27,531 bases of DNA from an uncultured Prevotella sp. (GTDB lineage: Bacteria; Bacteroidota; Bacteroidia; Bacteroidales; Bacteroidaceae). A model generated the notes under the pieces. The model made no database searches. It was not told the DNA's origin and worked only from the letters and a program-made list of their open reading frames with translations. The position numbers were made by a program, and so were the translations under genes. Shown piece after piece: positions 9,701 through 18,316 of this stretch (its first letter is position 1; each line of letters starts with the position of its first letter). The stretch covers positions 1-27,531 of the forward strand of contig CABVDL010000027.1 in NCBI GenBank assembly GCA_902497035.1, read 5' to 3'.

Positions 9701-9867
9701 TCAACAACCTGCGTGTGTATGTCTCGCTTGATGACTTCTTCACCTTCACCTCCTACAAGGGCTTCGACCCGGAGGCTTCGACCAGTGCCACGTCAGGCAT
9801 GGGCGTTGACAAGGGCTCCTATCCTACGTCGAAGAAAGTAGTCGTTGGAGCAACTGTAGAGTTTTAG
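6799..9867 (+). CDS. susC: SusC/RagA-like TonB-dependent outer-membrane transporter
   Basis: This is a 1022-aa outer-membrane barrel that imports oligosaccharides with its SusD partner, using TonB and the proton-motive force. A signal peptide (residues ~1-27, ending SLAQ) is followed by a carboxypeptidase-like regulatory domain (LLRVNGVVLDQQSNPMIGVT, ~30-105). Next come the SusC hallmark DVVVVGYGVQRKSSVTGAIS and a plug domain with PLYVVDGVRT and ILKDAASAAIYGAEAGNGVV. The rest is beta-barrel sequence ending in an aromatic C-terminus (KKVVVGATVEF), as outer-membrane barrels do. Length is typical. It is the first gene of the operon, with susD 28 bp downstream, and is divergent from the hybrid regulator. 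The transported glycan cannot be read from the sequence; esterases and a GH3 enzyme in the operon point to a decorated plant glycan. Confidence 0.96.
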   Translation: MKNNSRKKRVLAMAILLASCGLPSLAQELLRVNGVVLDQQSNPMIGVTVRPDAGSGGVVTDLDGKFVIQVKRGAKLTFSYLGYRNTTIAASPQMKVTMQEESKVLNDVVVVGYGVQRKSSVTGAISQVKAEDMEHRTISDANQALQGKTSGVQVITTSAAPGSTPTVRIRGFSSNVSSSPLYVVDGVRTTNIAGLDPNDIASMEILKDAASAAIYGAEAGNGVVLITTKKGTTGSGKISYNFQLASQSVNHVPKVLNAEEYIDYMTEAGAFTKDYMLKNWDGVTNTNWAKEAFENGLMMKHNLAFQGGNRDGNYYLSLSYLDNDGIVKGDRDSYTRLTATINAEYHIKKWLKVGTTNQIEKYNTRAVSEGSEYGSVLTAVMTMDPLTPVYYSADNLPYFMAQAQANGRTLLRADNGDYYGVSRFSNGEQYNPLLMSENNANKASGFNVNGSIYADFTPLKGFTFTSRFGYRLGGTRNRTVSLPFYGNATQSRDLVDMSSTSSTSIYYQWENFANYMKTFGGHTLTAMVGMSYQESTYDYVGGTLNANGEDAVTKNDPLFYYLHYKAASATQVVDGEKSRSSKLSYFGRVGYNYRDRYYAQFSLRADAADLSQLPKNKRWGYFPAASVGWTVSEEKFFQPLRKVFDSVKLRASWGQNGSLSALGGYSYGTDMAQAGIYAFEPGLNYTKAVSPSTMGNNDLKWETSEQFDIGLDLYALNTRLNFSVDYYNKNTKDLLIWNTTPSLEIGGATSPINAGKVRNRGVELELGWRDHIGNFHYSVKGNLSTLSNKVTYIDPSITRLTGTRFHTYDITYFEQGYPVYYFRGYKFKGVDPETGDPLFYDLDGDNQITENDRTKIGDGIPSFTYGITLTAAYKGFDFTLFGTGSQGNDVFCCINRPDMLAWNKMKDYLYDGRWTKNHTDASVPRAGANNMDKYSVSDAMVKDGSFFKIKQMQLGYTLPKQWLNKIFINNLRVYVSLDDFFTFTSYKGFDPEASTSATSGMGVDKGSYPTSKKVVVGATVEF

Positions 9868-9895
9868 GCAAATAACTGATTAATAAAAGCAACGT

Positions 9896-11458
9896 ATGAA
9901 AAAGAACATATTATACAGTCTGATGCTTCTCTTCTTAGCTTTTACGAGCGGTTGCTCCGACAGGCTTGACATTCCCAAGAACGGCAACATGGGAGGCATG
10001 GACGATTTCTATAAGACCGATGAGGAGGTAGATGAGGCTTTGGCCACGCTCTACTTAGGGTTGAAATCGAACTATTTCAACTGGTGGTTTACAAAGAATG
10101 CACTGTCGGATGATGCCTGGGTAGGCGGTGGCTCGCGAGGCGACAACGCCGAGCTGGAAAAGCTCAACGAGTACCGTTTCGGGACAGACGAGAGCATGAT
10201 ACAGACCCTTTACAGTGGTCTCTATGCCAATATCTACAATGCTAATCTGATCATCGACAAGACCGACCCCACAACCGTCGAGAAGAAACGCTGTGTGGCC
10301 GAGGCTAAGTTCTGGAGGGCCTTCTGCCATTTCGAACTCGTCACGCTCTGGGGTACGGCGCCGGTGGTTGACCACCTGCTGCAGCCCGGTGAGTACCGTC
10401 CGGCCAACAGTACGCCCGAAGAACTGTGGGCCATTGTGGAGAAGGACCTCAACGAGGCCATCAACAGCGGCGCACTGCCCTCGAAGACAGACGTGAACGA
10501 TGAGGCGACGACCATTCGTGTTACCAAGGAAACGGCAGAAGCCATGCTGGGTAAGGCTTACCTCTTCGAGAAGAAATACGCGGAGGCCGCCGACATGCTC
10601 AACCGTGTGGTCGACAGCGGCAAATATAAGCTCTACGAGGGCGATTACAGCAAGCTCTCTCATGCCGTGGCCAACAACTGCAGTGAGTCTATGCTCGAAA
10701 TACAGATGCGTAACGACCCCAGTCAGCAATGGGCACAGATGACCATGCAGTTCCTGATGATAGGCTGGCGCACCGACCATCTCAATCTGACGGGCCAAGC
10801 CGCCACCGAGATTGCCACGGGCACTTACGGCTTTATGAATCCACGCAAGGATGTATATGACGCCTTTGTCGCCGACGAGGGGAAGGACGGTTACCGCCTG
10901 AACAACACCATCAAGACCTACGACCAGATGAAGGCCTACGGCGTATCGCTCCAGGCCGGCGCCTCCTACTATGGTAACGAAGGCTTCTTCAATTGGAAGA
11001 ACCGCGCGCTGAAAGAAGACTGCATCTCGGATGCCTCTTATTTCCAGGCTCTGCAATACATTGACCTGCGCATCATGCGCTATGCCGAGGTCCTGTTGCT
11101 CGCTGCTGAAGCCAACCTCCAGGCCGGCAACACCGAAAAGGCTCTGACCGACATCAACCTCATCCGCTCCCGTGCACGTCTGGCTCCGCTGACAACGGTT
11201 ACTCTCGACAACATCAAGACTGAGAAGCGGCTTGAGCTCTGGCTCGAAGGTACCCGCTATCAGGATCTCATCCGCTGGGGTGACGCGCAGCAGGTGCTGG
11301 GCAAGCAGGGTGCGCAGATCCCTTCTCTCTCAGCATCAGGCGTGACGTGGGACTTCAAGAACACCGACTACGGTTTCAAGGAGAAGAACCAGCTGCTGCC
11401 CATTCCTATGAAGGAGACCGAGCTCAACCCCAACATCAAGCAGAACGTCAACTGGTAA
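9896..11458 (+). CDS. susD: SusD/RagB-like glycan-binding lipoprotein
   Basis: This is a 520-aa surface lipoprotein that caps the SusC barrel and binds the glycan. The signal peptide ends in the lipobox TSGC (C20), followed by SDRLD, whose acidic residue close to the cysteine suits surface export. Typical SusD segments are present: EAKFWRAFCHFELVTLWGTAPVV (cited here as EAKFWRAFCHFELV then LWG), TKETAEAMLGKAYLFEKKYAEA in the TPR-like region, MRYAEVLLLAAEANLQAG, and the C-terminal ELWLEGTRYQDLIRWG with the end LLPIPMKETELNPNIKQN. Length and order match the family. It follows susC by 28 bp, and these two proteins almost always work as a pair. The ligand is unknown. Confidence 0.95.
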   Translation: MKKNILYSLMLLFLAFTSGCSDRLDIPKNGNMGGMDDFYKTDEEVDEALATLYLGLKSNYFNWWFTKNALSDDAWVGGGSRGDNAELEKLNEYRFGTDESMIQTLYSGLYANIYNANLIIDKTDPTTVEKKRCVAEAKFWRAFCHFELVTLWGTAPVVDHLLQPGEYRPANSTPEELWAIVEKDLNEAINSGALPSKTDVNDEATTIRVTKETAEAMLGKAYLFEKKYAEAADMLNRVVDSGKYKLYEGDYSKLSHAVANNCSESMLEIQMRNDPSQQWAQMTMQFLMIGWRTDHLNLTGQAATEIATGTYGFMNPRKDVYDAFVADEGKDGYRLNNTIKTYDQMKAYGVSLQAGASYYGNEGFFNWKNRALKEDCISDASYFQALQYIDLRIMRYAEVLLLAAEANLQAGNTEKALTDINLIRSRARLAPLTTVTLDNIKTEKRLELWLEGTRYQDLIRWGDAQQVLGKQGAQIPSLSASGVTWDFKNTDYGFKEKNQLLPIPMKETELNPNIKQNVNW

Positions 11459-11526
11459 GGAGAAGTATAGAAGTAATGAAGTTCAAAACATAAACACTTC
11501 AACAACAAACATAATAGGTCAAGAAT

Positions 11527-13188
11527 ATGAATAAATATATATTAAAGGTTGCGGCTAAGAAGGTGATGGCACTCCTGCCCATCTGTCTCTCGCTGCTCTT
11601 TCTATCCGCATGCTCCGACAACGACCTCGACGACATGCAGGGCACCTACGACAACATAACGCACTATAACTTCACAAGTGCCACTGTCCAACCCACGGTG
11701 AAACTGCACAAGGGCATCAAGGCACTCAACGTCAACCTGACCGATAATAGTGGGGCTTCGGCCACATTGAGTTTCGGCTCCAAGGACTGGATTCTGCCGG
11801 CCGGGACGTACGGCTGTACGGCAACTGTCTCGAAAGGCGGGGAGGTTGCCGGCACAGTAGGCACACAAGCCGTCAGTGGTGGCAGCATGGATGTCAATAT
11901 CATCGATTCTACTTACTACCTGAACGGACTCGTCACACTCGCTGACGGCTCGCAGTCGGTGGTTAACTATCATGGTCCCCTGACCTTTGCCATAGGCGAG
12001 GATGATCCTGAGGCCAGCGGCTATGTGATGGCGCTCAAGAAGGAAGCCGTGGCGCTTTACGATTGGGGAACAGGCAAGTTTTTGTCCTATCCTGACGTGA
12101 CCAAGTACACACTTACCTTCACCGATCCTGAGGGCAAGGCCGCAGGAGAGTTTGGCCTCATTGCAGCCAATAACCTTGATGCGCAGTCGCTTGCCGGAAC
12201 CTACACCCTTCAGAGCAGCGCCGTGAAAGCAGGCCTCTGCGATGCCGGCTGGATTAATACACAGTACAACATGTCCGGCGGTAGCTACTACGTTGATGCC
12301 AATGGCACAAAGCAGTTTGCTACATCAGGCACCATTACGCTCTCCACGGCAGAGGATGCCGACGGCAACACTCTCTATTCTGTCACCGGTAAGGACATCT
12401 CCACGACTACACAGGACGGGTCGGTAAAGGCAGATCACCAGAAGTTCAGCATCATCTTCGCCTCCTACATAGAGACGAAAGGTACCGTCATCAACGACCT
12501 CACCATTCAGAGCACGAAGATTGGCAAGGCGATGAAATACTCTGTATATCTGCCTGACGGCTACGATGGCAAGGAGACGCTGCCCGTCCTCTACCTCCTC
12601 CATGGCTATGGCGGCAACAATAACAGCTGGCTGACCGACGGCAATATGGCGGCCCTGACTTCCCAGGCCATAAGCGGTGGTAAGGTTGGCAAGATGATTG
12701 TCGTCATGCCGGACGGCCTGAACTCCTTCTACGTGAATGGCTATCAGGACGACATGGCGTATGAGGACTACTTCTTTAACGAGCTCGTGCCAACAGTGGA
12801 AAAGCAATTCAACGCAGGAAAGAGCAAGGATAAGCGTGCCATAGCGGGATTGTCCATGGGTGGCTACGGCACACTGTACTACACACTCCAGCATCCAGAG
12901 ATGTTCTGCTGTGCCTACGCCATGAGTCCGGCGACTTATGTCGAAGGAGCCCCCAATCTCCTCGACATCCTCTACAAGGAAGACGTGAGCAAGCTGCCCC
13001 AGATCACCATTGAGGTGGGCACGGAAGACCAGGTGGTCTATCAGGCAGTGACCTATTTCAACGGTGCCATACAAAAGTTAAACGTCCCAGGATACAACTA
13101 CATTGAGCGAAAAGGCGTGCACGACTGGACGTTCTGGAAGGAATGCTATCCAAAGCTAATGGAAAAACTTGGTAACTATTTCAAATAA
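11527..13188 (+). CDS. Lipid-anchored CE1-like (esterase D family) esterase
   Basis: This is a 553-aa lipoprotein esterase, probably removing acetyl or hydroxycinnamoyl groups from the glycan at the cell surface. The signal peptide ends LSAC (C29), followed by SDNDLDD, an acidic stretch that suits surface display. The alpha/beta-hydrolase domain covers about residues 335-553, with LPVLYLLHGYGG near its start. The likely catalytic triad is S443 in GLSMGG, D501 in VGTEDQ and H532 in GVHDW. The ~300 residues in front have no family I can name; they look all-beta and seem to contain two related modules, perhaps carbohydrate-binding. The gene sits 68 bp after susD where many PULs place a SusE/F-like surface lipoprotein. 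The esterase fold is firm; the substrate is inferred. Confidence 0.88.
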   Translation: MNKYILKVAAKKVMALLPICLSLLFLSACSDNDLDDMQGTYDNITHYNFTSATVQPTVKLHKGIKALNVNLTDNSGASATLSFGSKDWILPAGTYGCTATVSKGGEVAGTVGTQAVSGGSMDVNIIDSTYYLNGLVTLADGSQSVVNYHGPLTFAIGEDDPEASGYVMALKKEAVALYDWGTGKFLSYPDVTKYTLTFTDPEGKAAGEFGLIAANNLDAQSLAGTYTLQSSAVKAGLCDAGWINTQYNMSGGSYYVDANGTKQFATSGTITLSTAEDADGNTLYSVTGKDISTTTQDGSVKADHQKFSIIFASYIETKGTVINDLTIQSTKIGKAMKYSVYLPDGYDGKETLPVLYLLHGYGGNNNSWLTDGNMAALTSQAISGGKVGKMIVVMPDGLNSFYVNGYQDDMAYEDYFFNELVPTVEKQFNAGKSKDKRAIAGLSMGGYGTLYYTLQHPEMFCCAYAMSPATYVEGAPNLLDILYKEDVSKLPQITIEVGTEDQVVYQAVTYFNGAIQKLNVPGYNYIERKGVHDWTFWKECYPKLMEKLGNYFK

Positions 13189-13214
13189 ATCAGACACATT
13201 AAACACATAAAACA

Positions 13215-14426
13215 ATGAGACAATTCAAAAGACTTGCTTTGACAGTCATGGGTGCTGCCATGGCCTTGGGAGTCGCAGCCCAGCAAAACCTCTCGTGGGC
13301 GAACCTGCCCGTGGTATCGCCCGAAGTGAACGGCGACAATAGTGTGACTTTCCGCGTGCTTGCCCCCAACGCGCAGAAAGTGCAGATAACGGGCGACATG
13401 CTGCCCACGCATAAGATTGACACCCCAATGGGCAAGTTTGACGCGCCGGGTGTGGCCGACCTCGTGAAGGACGAGAAAGGCGTGTGGACCTACAAAACCG
13501 GGAAGCTCGCCTCGGAGCTCTATACTTATAATGTGATGGTTGACGGCGTACGCACGCTCGATCCAAGCAATGTGCACTGCGTGCGCGACGTGACCAATCT
13601 GTTCAGCATGCTCCTCATTGGCGGCGGGCAGGCCGACTGGTATCGCGTGAAGGAAGTGCCGCACGGCACGGTGGCCAAGACTTGGTATAAGAGTCCCACG
13701 GCAGGGCTGACGCGCCGCGTGACCATCTACACGCCGGCGGGCTATGAGACCAGCACCGAGAAATATCCTGTGCTCTATCTGCTTCATGGCATCGGCGGCG
13801 ATGAGAACGCATGGTCGGAGCTCGGACGGGCCGCCCAGATCCTCGACAACCTGATCGCCGCAGGCAAGGCCAAGCCTATGATTGTCGTCATGACCAACGG
13901 CAATATCTCGCAGGAGGCCGCACCGGGCGAGACCCCCGACGGCTTCACCGTGCCCACGCTCATGTTGCCCAAGACGATGGACGGCAGCTTTGAGCAGGCC
14001 TTCCCCGATGTCATCAAGTTTGTGGAGAGCCGCTACCGTGTGAAGGCTGACAAAGCCCACCGTGCCATTGCCGGTCTGTCGATGGGCGGCTGCCAGTCGC
14101 TTTATATCTCAGCCAACTATCCCAACACCTTCGACTACGTGGGCCTTTTCTCGGCAGCCATCAACCGGCAGCAGAGCCAGCACGACGGTGCCTGGCAGAT
14201 CTACGACAACCTCGACACCAAGCTCGCCAAACAGTTTGCCGCCAAGCCCAAGCTCTATTGGATAGGCATCGGCAAGGCCGACTTCCTCTATAAGGACAAC
14301 GCCGACTTCCGCGCCAAGCTCACGGCCAAAGGATATCCTTTCACCTACATGGAGACCGAGGGTGGCCATATCTGGCGCAACTGGCGCATTTATCTCACTG
14401 AGTTTGCACAGAAACTGTTTAAATAA
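13215..14426 (+). CDS. CE1-like esterase (feruloyl/acetyl xylan esterase type) with N-terminal E-set domain
   Basis: This is a 403-aa exported esterase. The signal peptide (~1-22) ends VAAQQ. An immunoglobulin-like E-set/CBM48-type domain follows (about 30-140), with VTFRVLAPNAQKVQITGDM and LYTYNVMVDG. Then comes an esterase D-type alpha/beta hydrolase with YPVLYLLHGIGGDE. The likely triad is S289 (GLSMGG), D356 (GIGKADFLY) and H385 (EGGHIWRNW). This layout matches CE1 feruloyl and acetyl-xylan esterases known from Prevotella and related bacteria. There is no lipobox, so it is probably periplasmic or secreted, unlike the lipid-anchored esterase 26 bp upstream. The GH3 gene starts 6 bp downstream. 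The exact ester it cleaves cannot be told from sequence. Confidence 0.88.
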   Translation: MRQFKRLALTVMGAAMALGVAAQQNLSWANLPVVSPEVNGDNSVTFRVLAPNAQKVQITGDMLPTHKIDTPMGKFDAPGVADLVKDEKGVWTYKTGKLASELYTYNVMVDGVRTLDPSNVHCVRDVTNLFSMLLIGGGQADWYRVKEVPHGTVAKTWYKSPTAGLTRRVTIYTPAGYETSTEKYPVLYLLHGIGGDENAWSELGRAAQILDNLIAAGKAKPMIVVMTNGNISQEAAPGETPDGFTVPTLMLPKTMDGSFEQAFPDVIKFVESRYRVKADKAHRAIAGLSMGGCQSLYISANYPNTFDYVGLFSAAINRQQSQHDGAWQIYDNLDTKLAKQFAAKPKLYWIGIGKADFLYKDNADFRAKLTAKGYPFTYMETEGGHIWRNWRIYLTEFAQKLFK

Positions 14427-14432
14427 AGAAAC

Positions 14433-16772
14433 ATGAAAGTCAAGACCTTCCTATTATCCGCCCTTGCAGCGGTGACCGCATGGCCTGTCATCGCGCAGCC
14501 AGCTCCTCAACTGCGGGCTGACAACATCGATGCCGTCATTGCCGCCATGACCTTGGAGGAGAAAGCGAGCCTGGTAGTAGGCGACGGCATGGGCGGCTTC
14601 TCGGCCCGCCCTGTCATCGGGTCGTCGTCGAGCATCGTGCCCGGCGCGGCCGGTACCACACGGGCCATTCCGCGCTTGGGCATACCGTCGGTCGTGCTTG
14701 CCGACGGGCCCGCCGGATTGCGCATCAATGTTGACCGGCCCTTCGACCACCATAAATATTATGCCACCCATTTCCCCATCGGCACGTCGCTGGCCAGCTC
14801 GTGGAACACGTCGCTCGTGGAGGATGTCACCAAGGCCATGGGCCAGGAGGTGAGGGAGTATGGCGTGGACGTGCTCCTCGCCCCTGCCCTCTGCCTGCAG
14901 CGCAATCCGCTCTGCGGCCGCAACTTCGAGTATTACTCCGAGGACCCCGTGCTGTCGGGCAACATCGCCGCCGCTTATGTCAACGGCTTGCAGAGCCAGG
15001 GCGTGGGCACCTCGGTCAAGCACTTCGCCTTCAACAATCAGGAGACGCAGCGCATGGGCAACGATGTACGTGTGGGACAGCGCGCCGCACGTGAGCTTTA
15101 TCTGAAGAACTTCCAGATATGTATCACGAAGTCGCAACCCTGGACTGTGATGTCGAGTTACAACGGCATCAACGGCGTGCAGGCATCAGAGAACCGCGAC
15201 CTTCTCACTACCATCCTGCGCGATGAGTGGGGCTTCAAGGGTCTGGTGATGACCGACTGGTTTGGCGGCACCGACCCTGTGTGGCGCGGAGGACGGACTG
15301 ACCGTGCGGCCAACATGCGGGCCGGTAACGACCTCATTGAGCCGGGAATGGACAAGGACGTGAGCGACATCGTGGAGGCCGTGAAGTCTGGCAAGCTCGA
15401 TGTGAAGTATCTCAACCAGTGTGTGCGCAATGTGCTTAACCTTGTGGTGCGGTCGAAGCGTTTCGCCGGTTATGCTTACAGCAACCATCCTGACCTGGAT
15501 GCTCATGCAAAGGTGACGCGACAGGCGGCCGCCGAGGGGACGGTGCTGCTCAAGAACAACGGTGTGCTGCCTCTGACGGGCGTGCACAACGTGGCGCTCT
15601 ACGGCAACGCCGGCTACGACCTCATTGCCGGTGGCACGGGGTCGGGCAATGTCAACCGTGCCTATACCATCTCGTTAGTCGAGGGCCTGCGCAATGCGGG
15701 CTGCCATGTGGATGAGGACCTGACCAACCGCTATGCCGCCTATCTCGAGCAATGGGCGAAGAATCACGGCAAGCTCAACGCCAACGTGCTTCAGGTGCCT
15801 AAGCTGCCCGACGAGCCGGAGATGGAGATCACGGCCAAAGAGGTGGAGGCCAACGATGTGGCCATTGTCACGCTGAGCCGTATCTCAGGCGAGGGACAGG
15901 ACCGAACGGCCGACAACTACAACCTCAGCCAACAGGAGAAAGACCTGTTGAACAAGGTCTGCACGGCCTATCATCAAGCCGGAAAGAAAGTCGTGGTAGT
16001 GCTCAACGTGGGCGGCGTCATGGAGACGGCCTCGTGGAAGGACCTGCCCGACGCCATCCTCCTGCCCTGGCAGTGCGGTCAGGAGATCGGCAACAGCATT
16101 GCCGACCTGCTTACCGGTAAGGCCACGCCATCGGGCAAGCTGCCTATGACCTGGCCCGTGAGCATCGACGATGACCCGTCGACCAAGAACTTCCCCGCTC
16201 ACACCGAGGGCATGAACATCAACATGATGACGATGTTCAAGGACGCGGCAAAGATGGCTACGGTGAAGAACTTCGGCTACACCAATTATGACGAGGGCAT
16301 CTACGTGGGCTACCGTTATTACGACACGTACAACAAAACCGTATCCTATCCCTTCGGCTACGGCTTGAGTTACACCACGTTCAGCTACGGCAAGCCGACG
16401 GTCAAGGATGAGGGCAAGAGCATCAGCCTCACGGTAACGGTCACCAATGCTGGCAACCGGCCGGGCAAGGAAGTGGCCGAGGTGTATGTCCGTGCACCGA
16501 AAGGCGGTGAGGACAAGCCTGCCCATGAGCTGAAGGCTTTTGCCAAGACACGCGAACTGCAGCCCGGTGAGAGCGAGACGCTGACGATGCGCATCGACAA
16601 GATGGACCTTGCCAGCTTCTACGAGAAGAAGAGCGCCTGGGTCGTCGACGCGGGTACCTACACGTTCGGCGTAGGCGCTTCGAGCCGCGATATCCGAGGC
16701 GAGGCGCAGCTGACCGTGAAGAAAGCCTTGACGCAGCACGTGCACAACGTGCTGAGACCCAAGAGCAAATAA
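14433..16772 (+). CDS. Glycoside hydrolase family 3 (beta-glucosidase/xylosidase type)
   Basis: This is a 779-aa exported retaining exo-glycosidase that releases terminal sugars from oligosaccharides brought in by SusC/SusD. The signal peptide ends VIAQ (~1-22). The N-terminal TIM-barrel domain has the substrate-binding VKHFAFNN and the nucleophile region LVMTDWFGG (D275). The second domain has an acid/base candidate, E487, in ISGEGQDR. The C-terminal ~110 residues form the fibronectin III-like domain of GH3 (EVYVRAPKG, ELQPGESETLTM), and GYGLSYTTFSY precedes it. Length and domain order are those of BglX-like enzymes. It is the last gene of the PUL operon. Beta-glucosidase and beta-xylosidase activities cannot be told apart by eye; the adjacent CE1-type esterases slightly favour a xylan-related role. 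Confidence 0.93.
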   Translation: MKVKTFLLSALAAVTAWPVIAQPAPQLRADNIDAVIAAMTLEEKASLVVGDGMGGFSARPVIGSSSSIVPGAAGTTRAIPRLGIPSVVLADGPAGLRINVDRPFDHHKYYATHFPIGTSLASSWNTSLVEDVTKAMGQEVREYGVDVLLAPALCLQRNPLCGRNFEYYSEDPVLSGNIAAAYVNGLQSQGVGTSVKHFAFNNQETQRMGNDVRVGQRAARELYLKNFQICITKSQPWTVMSSYNGINGVQASENRDLLTTILRDEWGFKGLVMTDWFGGTDPVWRGGRTDRAANMRAGNDLIEPGMDKDVSDIVEAVKSGKLDVKYLNQCVRNVLNLVVRSKRFAGYAYSNHPDLDAHAKVTRQAAAEGTVLLKNNGVLPLTGVHNVALYGNAGYDLIAGGTGSGNVNRAYTISLVEGLRNAGCHVDEDLTNRYAAYLEQWAKNHGKLNANVLQVPKLPDEPEMEITAKEVEANDVAIVTLSRISGEGQDRTADNYNLSQQEKDLLNKVCTAYHQAGKKVVVVLNVGGVMETASWKDLPDAILLPWQCGQEIGNSIADLLTGKATPSGKLPMTWPVSIDDDPSTKNFPAHTEGMNINMMTMFKDAAKMATVKNFGYTNYDEGIYVGYRYYDTYNKTVSYPFGYGLSYTTFSYGKPTVKDEGKSISLTVTVTNAGNRPGKEVAEVYVRAPKGGEDKPAHELKAFAKTRELQPGESETLTMRIDKMDLASFYEKKSAWVVDAGTYTFGVGASSRDIRGEAQLTVKKALTQHVHNVLRPKSK

Positions 16773-16838
16773 AGCAAACGTACCGTCTTTATAGCAACGG
16801 GTAAGGTTGGCTGATAAATATCTTTTATACCTTTTTCT

Positions 16839-16869
16839 TTTGCGCAACGAGCCATTTGTAGTAACTTTG
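16839..16869 (+). promoter_or_regulatory. Promoter of the exb operon
   Basis: TTTG (16839-16842) and TAACTTTG (16862-16869) are separated by 19 bases, a close match to the Bacteroidetes -33/-7 consensus. It separates the exb operon from the GH3 gene upstream. Predicted transcription starts near 16876, just before the candidate start codons at 16888 and 16921. Confidence 0.7.
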
Positions 16870-16920
16870 CGGTAATTTCGAACAATTATGGATTCTATGA
16901 TCGTTTTCAAATCGGGAAAG

Positions 16921-17844
16921 ATGAAGAAAATGCTTACCCGCGCAATAGTTCTTACGATGCTCGTTGTGGCATCGTCTGTTGTCTCCTGTCCTTCGGCTTT
17001 CGCCCAAAAACCGGCGGCCAAGGCTCAGACTGAAGCCAAGGCTCCCGCAGACACAGCGGCTGCCAACACCGCTGCTCCCGCATCGCAAGACGCTGATGTC
17101 CAGGCAGCTGACACGGCAGCTGACACGGCTGATGATGCCTCCCTCGCTGCCTTGGGCTCCGACAACGGCGGCATGCCGGCCGAAGAGAGCCAGGGCTTTT
17201 ACAAGTCGCTCAAGACAAAGTTTATCGAAGGTAACGCCGGCTTCATGTCCTTTGTGGCCCTGGCCTTGGTGCTCGGCCTTGCGTTCTGCATCGAGCGCAT
17301 CATCTACCTGAGTCTCTCGGAGATCGACGCGAAGAAGTTCATGGCTGACCTCTGCAAGAAGATGGAGGCTGGCGACATCGAGGGCGGTAAGGCTCAGTGC
17401 CGTGACACCCGCGGCCCCGTGGCCTCGATCTGTTACCAGGGTCTGGAACGTATCGGCGAGAAGATGGACGACATCGAGCGCGGCATCATCAGCTACGGCT
17501 CCGTGCAGAGTGCCAACCTTGAGAAAGGCTGCTCGTGGATCACGCTCTTTATCGCCATGGCACCGTCGCTCGGATTCCTCGGCACCGTCGTGGGTATGGT
17601 CATGGCCTTCGACCAGATTCAGACCGCCGGCGACATCAGTCCGACCATCGTGGCTGCCGGCATGAAGGTGGCGCTCATCACGACGATCTTCGGTATCATC
17701 GTCGCCCTCATCCTGCAACTGTTCTACAATTATATCCTCTCGAAGATCGACCACCTCACCTCGCAGATGGAGGAGTCGGCTATCACGCTCATGGACTCCA
17801 TCACTAAATATAAGAAGGAGAACCTGACCCATGAAGATCGATAA
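16921..17844 (+). CDS. exbB: ExbB-like proton channel (MotA/TolQ/ExbB family)
   Basis: This inner-membrane proton channel powers TonB-dependent outer-membrane transporters together with ExbD. I prefer the ATG at 16921 because a canonical signal peptide-like segment starts there (MKKMLTRAIVLTMLVVASS) and GGGAAAG immediately precedes it; the in-frame ATG at 16888 would add 11 residues. An Ala/Pro/Asp/Thr-rich stretch follows, then a first helix (FMSFVALALVLGLAFCIERI). The family's C-terminal pair of helices contains APSLGFLGTVVGMVMAF and ALITTIFGIIVALILQLF. It overlaps the next gene by 14 bp. The cleavable N-terminus and the low-complexity linker are typical of Bacteroidales ExbB proteins rather than of E. 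coli ExbB. Confidence 0.92.
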   Translation: MKKMLTRAIVLTMLVVASSVVSCPSAFAQKPAAKAQTEAKAPADTAAANTAAPASQDADVQAADTAADTADDASLAALGSDNGGMPAEESQGFYKSLKTKFIEGNAGFMSFVALALVLGLAFCIERIIYLSLSEIDAKKFMADLCKKMEAGDIEGGKAQCRDTRGPVASICYQGLERIGEKMDDIERGIISYGSVQSANLEKGCSWITLFIAMAPSLGFLGTVVGMVMAFDQIQTAGDISPTIVAAGMKVALITTIFGIIVALILQLFYNYILSKIDHLTSQMEESAITLMDSITKYKKENLTHEDR

Positions 17845-18316
17845 GAAGAAACTGCCCTCGCGCGTGCTCTACGTGCTCGTGGGGCTGACCGTCGTTGTCT
17901 TTGCCCTGTTCTGGCTCATCGGCTATGACAGGCCCTTCGACGAGGACGGCAACTTCAACGCGCCGCTGTTCACCGACGTGCTGCTCGTGTTCATGCTCCT
18001 CCTCACCGCCGGAGCCTGTGGCGTGGCGGCGTGGTCAGCCATCCGGAGCAACAAGACGAGCGGTGGGGGAGAGCGAGTGGTCAACAACATTCCCGTCCGG
18101 AAGATCGGACGTTGCGTCACGGGCGGCACAGCCTTGGCGCTCATCCTGACGTTCCTCCTCGGATCGTCCACGCCCATGCGCATCAACGGGGAGAGCTATG
18201 CCGACACGTTCTGGCTCAAGGCCTCCGACATGTTTGTCGCCACATCGCTGCTGATGATCGTGGCCGCCATTGCCGCCATGGTCTATGGTGCCACTAAATA
18301 TATCCGTAAGCCATGA
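17831..18316 (+). CDS. Small four-helix membrane protein of the exb operon
   Basis: I do not recognise a named family. The 161-aa protein has four probable membrane helices: VLYVLVGLTVVVFALFWLI (~11-29), DVLLVFMLLLTAGACGVAAW (~46-66), a third near 95-112 (GGTALALILTFLLGSS), and a fourth near 133-155 (FVATSLLMIVAAIAAMVYG). The loops are short and no catalytic motif is visible. Its start overlaps the end of exbB by 14 bp and its end overlaps the first exbD by 4 bp, so it is translationally coupled to both and probably works with the ExbB-ExbD motor. A gene of this kind between exbB and exbD is, from memory, common in Bacteroidales; its job is unknown. Confidence 0.85.
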   Translation: MKIDKKKLPSRVLYVLVGLTVVVFALFWLIGYDRPFDEDGNFNAPLFTDVLLVFMLLLTAGACGVAAWSAIRSNKTSGGGERVVNNIPVRKIGRCVTGGTALALILTFLLGSSTPMRINGESYADTFWLKASDMFVATSLLMIVAAIAAMVYGATKYIRKP

